Counted from the stretch's first letter, positions 41,949 through 51,299 are shown. The stretch: 64,000 nucleotides of DNA from an uncultured Rhodospirillaceae bacterium (GCA_900550445.1 URSF01000003.1:39731-103730); one strand, 5' to 3'. Program-made: numbers and translations. The notes: a model not told the origin generated them from the letters alone.

Positions 41949-43715
41949 ATGCAGTATCTGGATCATATTAATTCGCCTTCGGATTTAAAAAAGCTGTCGG
42001 TTGACGAACTGCCCGCGCTGGCGGACGAAGTCCGCGGAATTTTGTTGCAGAAAATCAGCAATGCCGGCGGCCATATCGGCCCTAATCTGGCGATGGTTGA
42101 AACGACCGTTGCTCTGCATTACGTTTTCAATTCTCCGGTTGATAAAATTGTTTTTGACGTATCGCATCAATCCTATCCCCATAAAATCCTGACCGGCCGC
42201 AGACAAGCCTTTACGGATCCGGCACACTATCATGACGTCAACGGCTATACAAACCCCGCGGAAAGCGAACACGACTTTTTTACGGTCGGACATACGTCCA
42301 CATCGGTCAGTCTGGCCTGCGGTCTGGCCAAAGCGCGCGATTTAACGGGCGGCCGTGAAAATATCATTGCCGTTATCGGCGACGGATCTTTAAGCGGCGG
42401 AGAAGCCTATGAAGGGTTAAACAACGCCGTTGAAGGTCAAACCAATATGATTGTCGTCGTGAACGACAATGAAATGTCGATTGCGGAAAATCACGGCGGC
42501 CTGTATCAGAATTTAAAGCTGCTGCGCGACACGGACGGCAAAGCGGAAAACAACTTTTTCAAAGCAATCGGTTTTGATTATATATACGTGAAAAACGGCC
42601 ACGATCTGCGCGAACTGGTAACGGCCTTTCAGTCGATCAAAGATACGCCCCGCCCCGTTGTCGTCCATATTCACACGATCAAAGGCAAAGGCTTTGCCCC
42701 GGCGGAAGAACACAAAGAAATGTACCATGCCGGCGGCCCGTTCGATTTAAAAACCGGCGCCTGGAAATATGCGCCGGCAGCGGAAAATTACTGCAAAATC
42801 ACGGCAGATTATCTGCGCCCGAAAATGCGCGAAGACAAATCCATTGCCGTAATCACTTCCGGCACGCCTGTCATTACCGGTTTTTCGCCCGAAGAACGCG
42901 TCGCTTTGGGTAAACAGTTTATTGACGTCGGCATTGCCGAAGAACACGCCGTCGCCTTGGCTTCCGGTATGGCCAGAAATGGCGCGAAACCTGTTTATTT
43001 CGTGTTCAGTTCCTTTATTCAGCGGACTTATGACCAGCTGTCGCAGGATTTATGCCTGAATAACAATCCCGCCGTTATTCTGGTCTTTTCCGCCAGTCTG
43101 GACGGATTTAACGACGCAACGCATCTGGGGCGGTTTGATATTCCGATGATTTCCAACATTCCCAATCTGGTTTATCTGGCGCCGACCTGCCGAGAAGAAT
43201 ATCTGGCCATGCTGGAATGGGGATTAAATCAAAAGGATCACCCCGTCGCCATTCGTGTGCCGGGCGGTTTCGGGTGCGAAGAACTGTGGTCATGCGGTCA
43301 CGCGGTAACGGCTGACTTTTCCGCATTGAACACTTTTAAAACCGATATAAAAGGTCAAGACGTCGCTATTTTGGCTTTGGGCGCTTTTTACCGCCTGGGC
43401 AAAGAAGTCGTTGACGAACTGGCTAAAAACGATATTCACGCGACCCTGATCAATCCGCGTTTTATTACGGGATTGGACGAAGCGGCTTTAAACGGTTTAA
43501 AGGAAAACCACACACTGGTTGTTACGCTGGAAGACGGACAGATCGAAGGCGGCTTCGGCGAAAAAGTCGATCGTTTTTATGCTGATTCGGTAATGAAAGT
43601 CCTGAACTACGGCGGGAAAAAAGAATTTACCGACCGGTTAAGCGCCGATGAAATCAAAGCGCGCTATCATTTAACGCCGCGGCAGATTGCCGACGAAATA
43701 ACGGCTGCTTTATAA
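41949..43715 (+). CDS. 1-deoxy-D-xylulose-5-phosphate synthase-like transketolase
   Basis: This 588-residue single-chain thiamine-diphosphate enzyme resembles DXS. DVSHQSYPHKILTGR near 71, GHTSTSVSLACGLAKARD, GDGSLSGGEAYEGLNNA (TPP site) and the C-terminal VTLEDGQIEGGFGEKV are all DXS-like. The strict DRAG motif of true DXS is replaced: after the IQRTYDQ segment the sequence reads LVFSASLDGFNDATHLGRFD, so the Arg that binds glyceraldehyde-3-phosphate is missing. It may therefore have another acceptor. AAAGGAG precedes the ATG. It has its own promoter and terminator. Confidence 0.85.
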   Translation: MQYLDHINSPSDLKKLSVDELPALADEVRGILLQKISNAGGHIGPNLAMVETTVALHYVFNSPVDKIVFDVSHQSYPHKILTGRRQAFTDPAHYHDVNGYTNPAESEHDFFTVGHTSTSVSLACGLAKARDLTGGRENIIAVIGDGSLSGGEAYEGLNNAVEGQTNMIVVVNDNEMSIAENHGGLYQNLKLLRDTDGKAENNFFKAIGFDYIYVKNGHDLRELVTAFQSIKDTPRPVVVHIHTIKGKGFAPAEEHKEMYHAGGPFDLKTGAWKYAPAAENYCKITADYLRPKMREDKSIAVITSGTPVITGFSPEERVALGKQFIDVGIAEEHAVALASGMARNGAKPVYFVFSSFIQRTYDQLSQDLCLNNNPAVILVFSASLDGFNDATHLGRFDIPMISNIPNLVYLAPTCREEYLAMLEWGLNQKDHPVAIRVPGGFGCEELWSCGHAVTADFSALNTFKTDIKGQDVAILALGAFYRLGKEVVDELAKNDIHATLINPRFITGLDEAALNGLKENHTLVVTLEDGQIEGGFGEKVDRFYADSVMKVLNYGGKKEFTDRLSADEIKARYHLTPRQIADEITAAL

Positions 43716-43721
43716 AAAACT

Positions 43722-43757
43722 AAAATCCCCGGAACATTTATTCCGGGGATTTTTTAC
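43722..43757 (+). terminator. terminator of the DXS-like gene
   Basis: The stem AAATCCCCGGAA / TTCCGGGGATTT is followed by a T run, shortly after the stop at 43715. Confidence 0.85.
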
Positions 43758-43885
43758 AATGCTCCGCTTCTTAAAACCACGATCCGGGTGCGTCCGGCCA
43801 AACGGTTTTTCCCTTTTTGTTATTGCCGGATTTCATTTTTAACTTTACCATACGATCGATCGTTTAAACACATATTTGTAAAATC

Positions 43886-44542
43886 ATGACCTTTACTTTG
43901 CCGCCGCTTGAAATACGAAATCCGCCGCCGGCGGATCTGCAAAAACTCTGTGCCGAAAACACGGAAGACCGTCTTGAAATTTCAGACAGACAAATTTCCG
44001 CCCAGTCTTTTGCCGCCGCTGATTTTTCCGGAGCGGACTTCCATTCCGTCCTGTTTCACAAATGCCAGTTCAAAGACTGCCTTTTACCGTCGTGCTCTTT
44101 TGTCAAAACCGTTTTTCAAGCCTGCCGTTTCGACAACTGCGCAATGGAAGGGCTTTATCTGAAAAACTGCCTGATCGAAGACTGCAAAATAACCGGCTGC
44201 AAACTGCCGAATTCATCGTTAAAAGATGTCCGCTGCAAACAATCCGCTTTTCAATACTGCAACTTCAACGAAAGCAAATTCGACAAAGTTATTCTGGATC
44301 AATCCAAAATGACCGCCTGTGAAATCAGTTCATGCAAAATCAGCTCTTTTCTTTTAGACACAGCCGACTTGTCGGGCAGCAATTTTTTTAAAACTTTTTT
44401 AAAAGGCGTCGATCTGACAAATGCCGATATCGGAGCCATAGAAATATCCCGCGACCTTTCCGAACTGCGCGGCGCAACAATTAACACACGGCAGGCCGCG
44501 CAGCTGATACGACATTTTGGCATACAGGTGGCTGTCTTTTAA
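43886..44542 (+). CDS. pentapeptide-repeat protein
   Basis: This 218-residue protein has pentapeptide repeats across most of its length, recognisable as A(D/N)FSG, LKNCLIEDC, KLPNSSLKD and ADLSGSNF, with many Cys at the i+2 positions. The C-terminal part ELRGATINTRQAAQLIRHFGI resembles the end of Qnr/McbG-type proteins, which fold as a right-handed beta-helix that mimics DNA and can protect gyrase. That function is not shown here. It follows the DXS-like gene after an intergenic gap of about 170 bases. Confidence 0.8.
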   Translation: MTFTLPPLEIRNPPPADLQKLCAENTEDRLEISDRQISAQSFAAADFSGADFHSVLFHKCQFKDCLLPSCSFVKTVFQACRFDNCAMEGLYLKNCLIEDCKITGCKLPNSSLKDVRCKQSAFQYCNFNESKFDKVILDQSKMTACEISSCKISSFLLDTADLSGSNFFKTFLKGVDLTNADIGAIEISRDLSELRGATINTRQAAQLIRHFGIQVAVF

Positions 44543-44608
44543 AAAAATCACTTTATGACCGTGTGTTTTATTCATATAATACATGATCAAAAAAAGTTGA
44601 GGTTTAAA

Positions 44609-45469
44609 ATGACACACATACTGACACATGTACACCTTTACTATATTGATATGTGGCCGGAAATAAAAGAAAAGCTGGCCAATATAACCGTCAGCTATGA
44701 TCTGTTTGTGACATTGAATAATAGAAACGAGCGACTGCAGCAGGATATTTTAAATTTTAAAAATGATGCGGTTATTCAGATCGTTGACAATCGCGGATTT
44801 GATGTAGGTCCATTTATTAAACTTCTGAATTCCGTTGATCTGGATCAATACGATTATATTATCAAATTACATACGAAACGTAATATGCCCGAAGGTTTTT
44901 CCCTGCAGGGATACGACATGTCATTCGGGAAACACCGCAAATATCTGATGAAATTTTTAGAATCACAAAACACTTTTAATCGCTGCCTGAACGCATTTGA
45001 TTCAGACAAAATTCTGGGTATGATCGGAGATTTTCATATAATCTGCAGAAAAGATAAATCCGGCCGTTGTGTTGTCAAAAAAGGACAGGAATTGCTAAAA
45101 GCTGCCGGATTTCCAGAACAGGAATATCCTTTTATTTTAGGAACGATGTTTATGGTTCGGGCAGCATTATTCAAACCTGTTCTGCGGTTAAAACTGGATT
45201 TTAACGATTTTACGCCGTCTATCCGCGGGCATGACATTTTGCCCTACGGACTGGAAGCTTTTTTTGGATTTGTCATACACGCACAAAGATATGAAATCAA
45301 AGATGTTATGACGCCTCGATATGCTCAAATCTGCGCGCGCTTTTTTGCATTGCTCAGCCGCCTTGTGTATAGAAAAAAAGTTACAGTTGACGGACATGTA
45401 ACCATTAAACTCTTTAAGATTCCCGTCTTTGTCCGCAGAAATCCCCCCCCCCCCCCTCACACACATTAG
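44609..45469 (+). CDS. RgpF/rhamnan-synthesis-like glycan protein with a C14 tract
   Basis: This 286-residue protein resembles the rhamnan synthesis protein F group (PF05045). VDNRGFDVGPFIKLLN, YDYIIKLHTKRN and the FILGTMFMVRAALF block are typical. In this family it helps to extend surface rhamnose-type glycans. The ATG at 44609 has TTGAGG upstream; the longer frame to 44555 is not supported. A run of 14 C (45443-45456) lies in the last codons. With one C added, the frame continues for about 30 residues as a plausible helical tail rich in Arg/Leu. The gene is more AT-rich than its neighbours, which suggests transfer. Confidence 0.8.
   Translation: MTHILTHVHLYYIDMWPEIKEKLANITVSYDLFVTLNNRNERLQQDILNFKNDAVIQIVDNRGFDVGPFIKLLNSVDLDQYDYIIKLHTKRNMPEGFSLQGYDMSFGKHRKYLMKFLESQNTFNRCLNAFDSDKILGMIGDFHIICRKDKSGRCVVKKGQELLKAAGFPEQEYPFILGTMFMVRAALFKPVLRLKLDFNDFTPSIRGHDILPYGLEAFFGFVIHAQRYEIKDVMTPRYAQICARFFALLSRLVYRKKVTVDGHVTIKLFKIPVFVRRNPPPPPHTH
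45443..45456 (+). repeat. 14-C homopolymer tract inside the RgpF-like gene
   Basis: Fourteen consecutive C bases lie just before the stop codon. A change by +1 or -1 alters the C-terminus: 14 C gives a Pro-rich end; 15 C continues about 40 codons in another frame; 13 C continues into the next gene's end region. Slipped-strand mispairing is expected at such a tract. Confidence 0.75.
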
Positions 45470-45548
45470 GAAACATCAATGGAAAATATCTTCTTTCACA
45501 GATACTTGCCGGTCTGCGAATCAGACGAAGTTTCTTAGAAAAATCTTT

Positions 45549-46577
45549 TCAGACTTTTTCGCCGGGTTTGCTTATTTTACGGTAAACATATACGGATATG
45601 GGCACGCCCAGCAGCATACCCCACATGCCGATCATGCTGTGCGCGATGTATAAGATAATCAGCGTCATAACGGGATTGATATGCATAACGGAAGAAACAA
45701 TCCGCGGGTTCAGCACATAGGCTTCAAGAATATGTATGGCGCAAATCATCAACAAAGCCCATACTCCCAGCTGCATGCCGCCGCTGTTAATTGCCATCAA
45801 TACGATCGGCACGGACGAAATCCACATGCCTAACACAGGAATCAACCCACACATAAACACAATCGTACATAACAGGACAATCGCCTTAATTCCCAAAAAA
45901 TACAGTCCGAAAGCCGTCAGTATGGTATTAATCGCGGAAATCAACAGCTGCGCGCGAAAATTTTCCCCGACAACTTTGGCAAACAAAATAATGCTGTCCG
46001 CCGTTTCCCGATAAGATTCGGCCAGCCGCGTAAAACGCAGACGGCGCACCCCCCGAGACAGTTCGGGCAAATCAAACATAATCAAAAAACTGAACAACAT
46101 CGCCAGAAAAAACCAGCCGAAATAATGCAGCCCTTTTTCCAGCATGCCGCGGACAATGTTCCACGCGCTGACAACTACCGTTTCAGGCAGCAAAGCTTCT
46201 TTAATCTGCGGCAGCAACGGCGCAATGACTTCATTGCGTTCCAAATTGGTATTCAGCCAGCTTTTCACCGAACTGATGCTTTCGGGCAGCTGTTCCGTAA
46301 AATTGATTGTTTCGGATAAAATCCTGGGCGGGACGTACACCAGAAAAGCAATAACTCCCATTAAAAACGACAAATAAATGCTGATTACAATCGTTCTTCT
46401 GTTAAACCGGTACTTTCTGCGCAGCCGGTGCATAATATCCGATACGATAAAGCACATGATAAAAGTAATAAAAACCAGGCCGAACAGATTCCTGAACAGA
46501 TATAACAACCCTACAAAAACAGCCCAGATAAAATATACTCTGTTGACCCGGATAAATTCAGAAATATTAAATGTCAT
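45549..46577 (-). CDS. AI-2E-family (PerM-type) membrane permease
   Basis: This is a polytopic protein of 342 residues with about eight hydrophobic segments. The C-terminal block is typical of the family: GLIPVLGMWISSVPIVL, LEAYVLNPRIVSSVMHINPVMTLI and GMWGMLLGVPISVYVYRK. The family includes AI-2 exporters and several ion/solute exporters, so the substrate cannot be told. The ATG at 46577 has GGGAAAG upstream; the longer frame to 46652 adds an unlikely leader. It faces the RgpF-like gene. Confidence 0.85.
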   Translation of the reverse strand: MTFNISEFIRVNRVYFIWAVFVGLLYLFRNLFGLVFITFIMCFIVSDIMHRLRRKYRFNRRTIVISIYLSFLMGVIAFLVYVPPRILSETINFTEQLPESISSVKSWLNTNLERNEVIAPLLPQIKEALLPETVVVSAWNIVRGMLEKGLHYFGWFFLAMLFSFLIMFDLPELSRGVRRLRFTRLAESYRETADSIILFAKVVGENFRAQLLISAINTILTAFGLYFLGIKAIVLLCTIVFMCGLIPVLGMWISSVPIVLMAINSGGMQLGVWALLMICAIHILEAYVLNPRIVSSVMHINPVMTLIILYIAHSMIGMWGMLLGVPISVYVYRKISKPGEKV

Positions 46578-47076
46578 ATTCTTTCCCGTAACGTAATCAT
46601 TCCGAACAGGCGCCGAAAAAAACAGCCGCCCCGCGTCCGGTCGGCGACACATCTGTTACCGACACACACTAAAAAAATAATAAGATAAAAAATAATTTAT
46701 TTTCAAGAAAACAAAATGACATCGACAGCAGCCGGATTAAAAAAGCAAAAAAATTCCGGTTCTTTGATAATTGATTTCCAAAATAGATCTGAAGTGTCTT
46801 CGCCACTTTTTAAAGCCGATTCAGTCATACTCAGTACTCAGCCGTATACTTTTTATCAGCCGCCTGTTTTGCGTTTTAATTGATAATTGACGCTGTTTAA
46901 AAACAAAACGGCAGAATTAGTATAACACTCGACTCTGAAAATTAAATTTTCCAAGAAAAAAACCTGTTTTAAATTCATAAATGAAAAAGAAAGTCATTAT
47001 AAAAAAACAGAAAAACTATAAACGGACAATCAAGTTGGTGATTTTGTATCAAAAGTTTGAGAATTTCTATGATAAA
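46578..47076. other. AT-rich region without a confident gene
   Basis: No convincing gene was found. A 55-codon ORF at 46716-46883 exists but has no good ribosome binding site. The base composition is much more AT-rich than the surrounding DNA, like the neighbouring hydrolase gene. Confidence 0.5.
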
Positions 47077-47100
47077 AAAAGAGCCAAGAGGCTCTTTTTA
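47077..47100 (-). terminator. terminator at the end of the frameshifted hydrolase gene
   Basis: The stem AAAGAGCC / GGCTCTTT has a 4-base loop (AAGA) and A/T runs on both flanks. It overlaps the hydrolase stop codon at 47098-47100. Confidence 0.75.
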
Positions 47101-48146
47101 TTTTATATATTTATTTATCCAGTTAATAATTAAATCTGCAATCTCAAGATTATTCATATCCTGCATAAACATATGTGTATTGCCTTTAAGCCCTTTATCC
47201 GGCAAATGCAACATTTCAGCCTGTCCGCCTTGTTCGTTTATACGGTTGACAAGTCTTTTGCAACCGTCAAATCGTTTTTGCCAGCTGTCATCTCTTCCGG
47301 GAAGTTCAACAGAACCTTCAAGATGGTCGCCGTATACAACAAGCAAGGGTATTTTTGAAAGGGTCTTGATTTCGTCATTACTAAATCTTTCAGGTTCACA
47401 AGCCCCCTCCATCAAAACCATACCTTTTACATAATCAGGTGCAAGCAGTGCCGTTTCTAAAGGATAATGGCCGGATTGTGAATGCCCGATAAGTACAACT
47501 TCTTTTAGTTTTTGTGAAAGCTCTGCCAGTGTTTTATAATTTGGATTAGGAGATGATAGAGATGATGATAAATCTGCAATACTCATCTTTGATAATTCCG
47601 ATACATAGTCAACAGGGAATTTTGTATCAGGATAAGCAACTCCTTTTTTAGGACCGATTCTAAAATTTATCCATGATGCGTGCAAATCTGCCATTCTGGT
47701 TATTTTAGGCTGTTCTGAAGGTTTTATTCTGCCTGCTGCAACATTATTAAATATTGCCTGATTAAATCCCGATCGAGCACGTCCGACCTGGTCAACAAGA
47801 TAAGTCGGAAAATTTTTTCTTACAAAATATTCAAACCAACCTATACGTCCATCAGGCGTTGTATCATAACATGCTCCGCTTAAACCTGCTCCATGAACAA
47901 GAACAACAGGAATATCAGATTTTTTATACGGAAGCATATATTCAACGTACATCTGATTTATGGTAACAGTATCAGCCTCCCTCTGGCTTCCAAGTTCAAT
48001 AAAATCCTGCGCAACATTTTCTCCGCCGATGTAAAAACTGCCACGCCCGCCAAGAATTAAAGGGGCTTGAGTTTTTTTGCGTAAACAATTGATGCAAAAC
48101 CTAAAGCAATTATTAAAAGTACTAAAAAATATATTTTACTTGTCAT
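47098..48146 (-). pseudogene. secreted alpha/beta hydrolase gene with a frameshift in a poly-A tract
   Basis: A signal-peptide ORF starts at 48146 (AGGAGA upstream; MTSKIYFLVLLIIALGFASIVYA) but stops after about 29 codons. One base more in the A7 run (T7 at 48072-48078 on the plus strand) would join it to the frame that continues KKTQAPLILGGRGSFYIGGEN and then to the hydrolase body (from the ATG at 47952). The body carries VVLVHGAGLSGACYD, the nucleophile elbow IGHSQSGHYPLE and a C-terminal His region. It is an esterase or lipase-like protein, AT-rich, probably acquired. The break may be a real phase switch, a pseudogene or a sequencing error. Confidence 0.75.
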
Positions 48147-48338
48147 ACTTTTTCTCCTGTATTAACTTTATTATGATCAATTTTTATTTTCAAATTTTAT
48201 CTTTATTTCGTCCGAAAAAGATCTATTTTCAACCGTTTTGATTTATACATGACTTGATTGTTAATGTACTCACTGTGCCAATTGCCCGAAATAATCACAC
48301 CATCTGTAATAATCCAATCCCGAAAAAAACAAGCGCTA

Positions 48339-48371
48339 AAAAAGCCCTGTATTTATATACAGGGCTTTTTA
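48339..48371 (-). terminator. terminator of tRNA-Ala
   Basis: The AAAAAGCCCTGTAT / ATACAGGGCTTTTT hairpin lies directly downstream of the tRNA on the minus strand and is followed by a T run. Confidence 0.8.
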
Positions 48372-48372
48372 A

Positions 48373-48448
48373 TGGTGGAGATGAGGAGGATCGAACTCCT
48401 GACCTACGCATTGCGAACGCGTCGCTCTCCCAGCTGAGCTACACCCCC
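48373..48448 (-). tRNA. tRNA-Ala (anticodon CGC)
   Basis: The minus strand folds as a standard 76-base tRNA with an encoded CCA. The anticodon loop TTCGCAA gives CGC, reading GCG codons, and the T arm contains GTTCGATCC. The acceptor has two G-U pairs (G3-U70 and G5-U68); G3-U70 is the identity element of alanine tRNAs. Confidence 0.95.
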
Positions 48449-48562
48449 ACGACGGGAGGTAATATGCCCCTAAACATCATCGTCTGTCAACAAAATTATT
48501 CTATTATTTCAAAAAATCATATCAACCGGGCGTTCGTTTCTTTTTTTAAGGCAAAATGCAAA

Positions 48563-48600
48563 AAACAAAACCGAAAGAAATCACTCTTTCGGTTTTGTTT
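48563..48600 (-). terminator. terminator of ptsN
   Basis: The arms are a perfect 15-bp pair (AAACAAAACCGAAAG / CTTTCGGTTTTGTTT) with an 8-base loop, followed by T runs on the minus strand. It lies 17 bases after the ptsN stop at 48617. Confidence 0.8.
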
Positions 48601-48616
48601 CTTTACCTGTATTTTA

Positions 48617-49072
48617 TCAGATCTGTTCGCTTTCCAAAACAGCGGAATAAATCGCTTCGGCATTTTCGCTGCCGCGCAACAAAGAACAAACTTTTTCATC
48701 ACGCAGCAGGCGGGAAACCTTGGCCAAAGCCGTTAAATGATCTCCGCCGGCATTTTCGGGCGTCAACAGCAAAAACATCAAATCGACGGGACGTCCGTCC
48801 GGCGCATCAAAAGCCACCGGCGTTGATAATTTGGCAAACAACAAATAAAGCTTGTCCAATTTAACCATTTTCCCGTGCGGAATTGCAACGCCGCCGCCCA
48901 CGCCGGTTGATCCCAGACGTTCGCGTTCCAGCAACACGTCCAATATGGCGCGATCCTCCAACTGCAGTTGTTCCGCCGCATAGGACGCAATTTCCTGCAA
49001 AGCCTGTTTTTTGCTTGTCGCCTTTAAATCAGGAATAATCGATTGAGGCGTCAACAAATCAGAAATTAACAT
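48617..49072 (-). CDS. ptsN: nitrogen-regulatory PTS IIA protein (PtsN)
   Basis: This is an EIIA-type phosphocarrier of 151 residues. The active His is in GVGGGVAIPHGK. LTPENAGGDHLTALAKVSRLL is a family block. PtsN receives phosphate through the PTS-Ntr chain and regulates K+ and nitrogen functions. The start at 49072 was preferred over a longer frame to 49111 because it leaves a normal N-terminus and avoids a basic leader. It follows hpf, the usual order in Alphaproteobacteria. Confidence 0.93.
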   Translation of the reverse strand: MLISDLLTPQSIIPDLKATSKKQALQEIASYAAEQLQLEDRAILDVLLERERLGSTGVGGGVAIPHGKMVKLDKLYLLFAKLSTPVAFDAPDGRPVDLMFLLLTPENAGGDHLTALAKVSRLLRDEKVCSLLRGSENAEAIYSAVLESEQI

Positions 49073-49091
49073 AACCGGTCTTCTTAAAGAC

Positions 49092-49652
49092 TTAGTTAGC
49101 CTGCGGGTCAACCCAGCCGATATTGCCGTCGGCGCGACGGTAAACCATATTCAGTCCGCCATGGGCAATATTTCTGAACATCAACGCCGGAACATCGGCC
49201 AGATCCATGCGCATCACGGCGCCGCTGACGGTGCACAACGGCAGTTCGGACTGCATTTCAGCCACGACGACGGGCGCGGATTCGTCCTGAGGCAAAGAAT
49301 CTTCTTCCGATTCTTTTTCGGGTTCGATAACGGCAAAGTTAACCGTTTCGGCCGAAGCCTTATGGCTGGTCAGACGTTTTTTATAACGCTGCAGCTGTTT
49401 GGCAATACGATCATTAGCGGCGTCAAAAGCGGCATAAGCGTCTGCGTTTGAAGAAGAGCCCTGAATCAAAACGCTGCTCATCGGGTGGGCGGAAATATCC
49501 GCTTTGATGAGGTTTCCTTCTTTGGAAAAAGCAACGGAAGCGTTCAAAGGCGTTTCAAAATACTTTTTAACGGTATTTTCGATACGTTCTTCAACATAAG
49601 CGCGCAGGCTGGTACCGATGTCGATTTGTTTCCCTGTAATAGCAATTTTCAT
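49092..49652 (-). CDS. hpf: ribosome hibernation-promoting factor, long form
   Basis: Long HPF, 186 residues. The N-terminal HPF domain (MKIAITGKQIDIGTSLRAYVEERI, then DAYAAFDAANDRIAKQLQRYKKRL) is joined by an acidic linker to the C-terminal dimerisation domain (MRMDLADVPALMFRNIAHGGLNMVYRRADGNIGWVDP). The long form causes ribosome 100S dimers in stationary phase. The gene lies between rpoN and ptsN, as in many Proteobacteria. Confidence 0.95.
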   Translation of the reverse strand: MKIAITGKQIDIGTSLRAYVEERIENTVKKYFETPLNASVAFSKEGNLIKADISAHPMSSVLIQGSSSNADAYAAFDAANDRIAKQLQRYKKRLTSHKASAETVNFAVIEPEKESEEDSLPQDESAPVVVAEMQSELPLCTVSGAVMRMDLADVPALMFRNIAHGGLNMVYRRADGNIGWVDPQAN

Positions 49653-49768
49653 AGTGCCGTTCTCATTTGTTAAAAGTTAAATCCTGTAGCGGAATTCCAC
49701 CGCCTGAAACGAAAAAGTACGACCCCGCGCGCCGTAAGTCAAGAAAATGTTGCATGCGGGCGCGAAAA

Positions 49769-51274
49769 TCAGTTTTTCAGACGTTTGTCTCTTTTTCTTT
49801 GCGCGGAAGTCGGAATTCCCATAGCTTCCCTGTATTTGGCAACCGTCCGGCGGGCAATATCTATATTTTCCCGTTTCAACAGATAAACCAGCGCTTCGTC
49901 CGACAAGACGTTTTCTTTTTTTTCGGCTTCGATTAATTCCCGGATTCGCCGGCGCACGGCCTGAGCCGATACGGTATCGTCGCCGCCGCGGCTTTCCAGT
50001 CCCTGTGAAAAAAAGTACTTTAATTCAAACACGCCCCGCGAACAGGCCATGTACTTCTGCGCCGTCACCCGGCTGACGGAGCTTTCATGAATTCCCAAAG
50101 CTTCGGCAATATCCTTCAACACCATCGGTTTTAAAGCTTTTTCGCCGTATTTAAAAAAATCCCGTTGCCGGGCGACAATTTCACCGGCGACTTTTAAAAT
50201 CGTTTCAGCGCGCTGGTTTAAAGCTTTTATCAGCCAGTTGGCAGAAGACAAATGTTGCGTTAAAAATTTTTTGGCCGCCTTGTCTTTTTGCGCCGCAGCC
50301 GATATTTCCGCGGCATACGTCCGGTTAATCAAAACGCGCGGCAAAACGGCTTGGTTTAATTCAACGGCGAAATTTCCGGCTTTGTCCCGACGTACCAAAA
50401 CGTCCGGAATCAAAACGCCCGGCGTTTCCGTTTCAAACACGGCGGCCGGACGCGGATTTAAACGCCGAATTTCGGCAATCATATCCGAAATATCGTCTTC
50501 GTCCACACCGCATAATTTTGACAGTTTTTTATATTCCCGGCCGGCAATCAGATTCAGATTGTCCAACATAACGGCCATTGCCGGATCATACCTGTCTTTT
50601 TCCTTTAACTGCAAAGCCAGACATTCGCTTAAATTGCGGGCAAATATGCCTGTCGGGGCAAATCCCTGTAAAACGGGCAGCAGCGCATTTAACTTTTCCG
50701 GCGGGCAGATATCGTCCGTCGCCGTGGTCAGCCAGCCGTTTTCATCAAGGCGTTCCAACAAAGCAAAAGCAGTTTCGCGGTCGTTTTCGCTGCGCAGCGA
50801 AGTATTAATCTGCGAAACCAGAGCGTCATGCAAAGTCTGGCGCGGCGCGGCGCACAAATCAACCGCGGAAACGGAACCGCCGTCTTCTCCTGCCGCTCCG
50901 GCTCCCGACCAGGGATCCAGAGAAAAATCAGACATGTCTTCAAACGTTTCGTTTTCTTCTCCGGCCTGTTCGTAAAAACTGTCTTCGGTCGGGACGTCGT
51001 TCGTATCCGGCGGCGCTTCTTCCTGTCCCGCGGAATCCAGCAAAGCGGGCGGATCTTCTCGTCCTTCAAATTCGGAAAATTCTCTGTTTTCCGCCGGATC
51101 GGCGAATTCCTGTGCTCCTTCGCGTTCTAAAAAAGGATTTTTTTCCAGCTCTTCGGCAACGGCGCTTTCCAGTTCCAGAGCAGACATTTGCAGCAGCCGG
51201 ATTGCCTGCTGCAGGCGGGGCGTCATTGCTAATGTCTGTGTTTGGCGTAAGTCCAGACGAGGCGTCAAGGACAT
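49769..51274 (-). CDS. rpoN: RNA polymerase sigma-54 factor
   Basis: Sigma-54 has 501 residues. The Q-rich activator-contact region is MTPRLQQAIRLLQMSALELESAVAEELEKNPFLE, followed by an acidic region, a core-binding domain and the RpoN box region ARRTVAKYREAMGIPTSAQRKR at the C-terminus. AGGAGGGG precedes the ATG. It lies 25 bases after lptB. It implies enhancer-dependent promoters in the organism. Confidence 0.95.
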   Translation of the reverse strand: MSLTPRLDLRQTQTLAMTPRLQQAIRLLQMSALELESAVAEELEKNPFLEREGAQEFADPAENREFSEFEGREDPPALLDSAGQEEAPPDTNDVPTEDSFYEQAGEENETFEDMSDFSLDPWSGAGAAGEDGGSVSAVDLCAAPRQTLHDALVSQINTSLRSENDRETAFALLERLDENGWLTTATDDICPPEKLNALLPVLQGFAPTGIFARNLSECLALQLKEKDRYDPAMAVMLDNLNLIAGREYKKLSKLCGVDEDDISDMIAEIRRLNPRPAAVFETETPGVLIPDVLVRRDKAGNFAVELNQAVLPRVLINRTYAAEISAAAQKDKAAKKFLTQHLSSANWLIKALNQRAETILKVAGEIVARQRDFFKYGEKALKPMVLKDIAEALGIHESSVSRVTAQKYMACSRGVFELKYFFSQGLESRGGDDTVSAQAVRRRIRELIEAEKKENVLSDEALVYLLKRENIDIARRTVAKYREAMGIPTSAQRKRDKRLKN

Positions 51275-51299
51275 TGTCTATCCCCTCCTCTGCCGGCAA

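Noticed and set aside
46716..46883. A 55-codon ORF in the AT-rich gap
   Set aside because: There is no good ribosome binding site and no recognisable motif; the stretch looks non-coding. It is kept only as a remote possibility.
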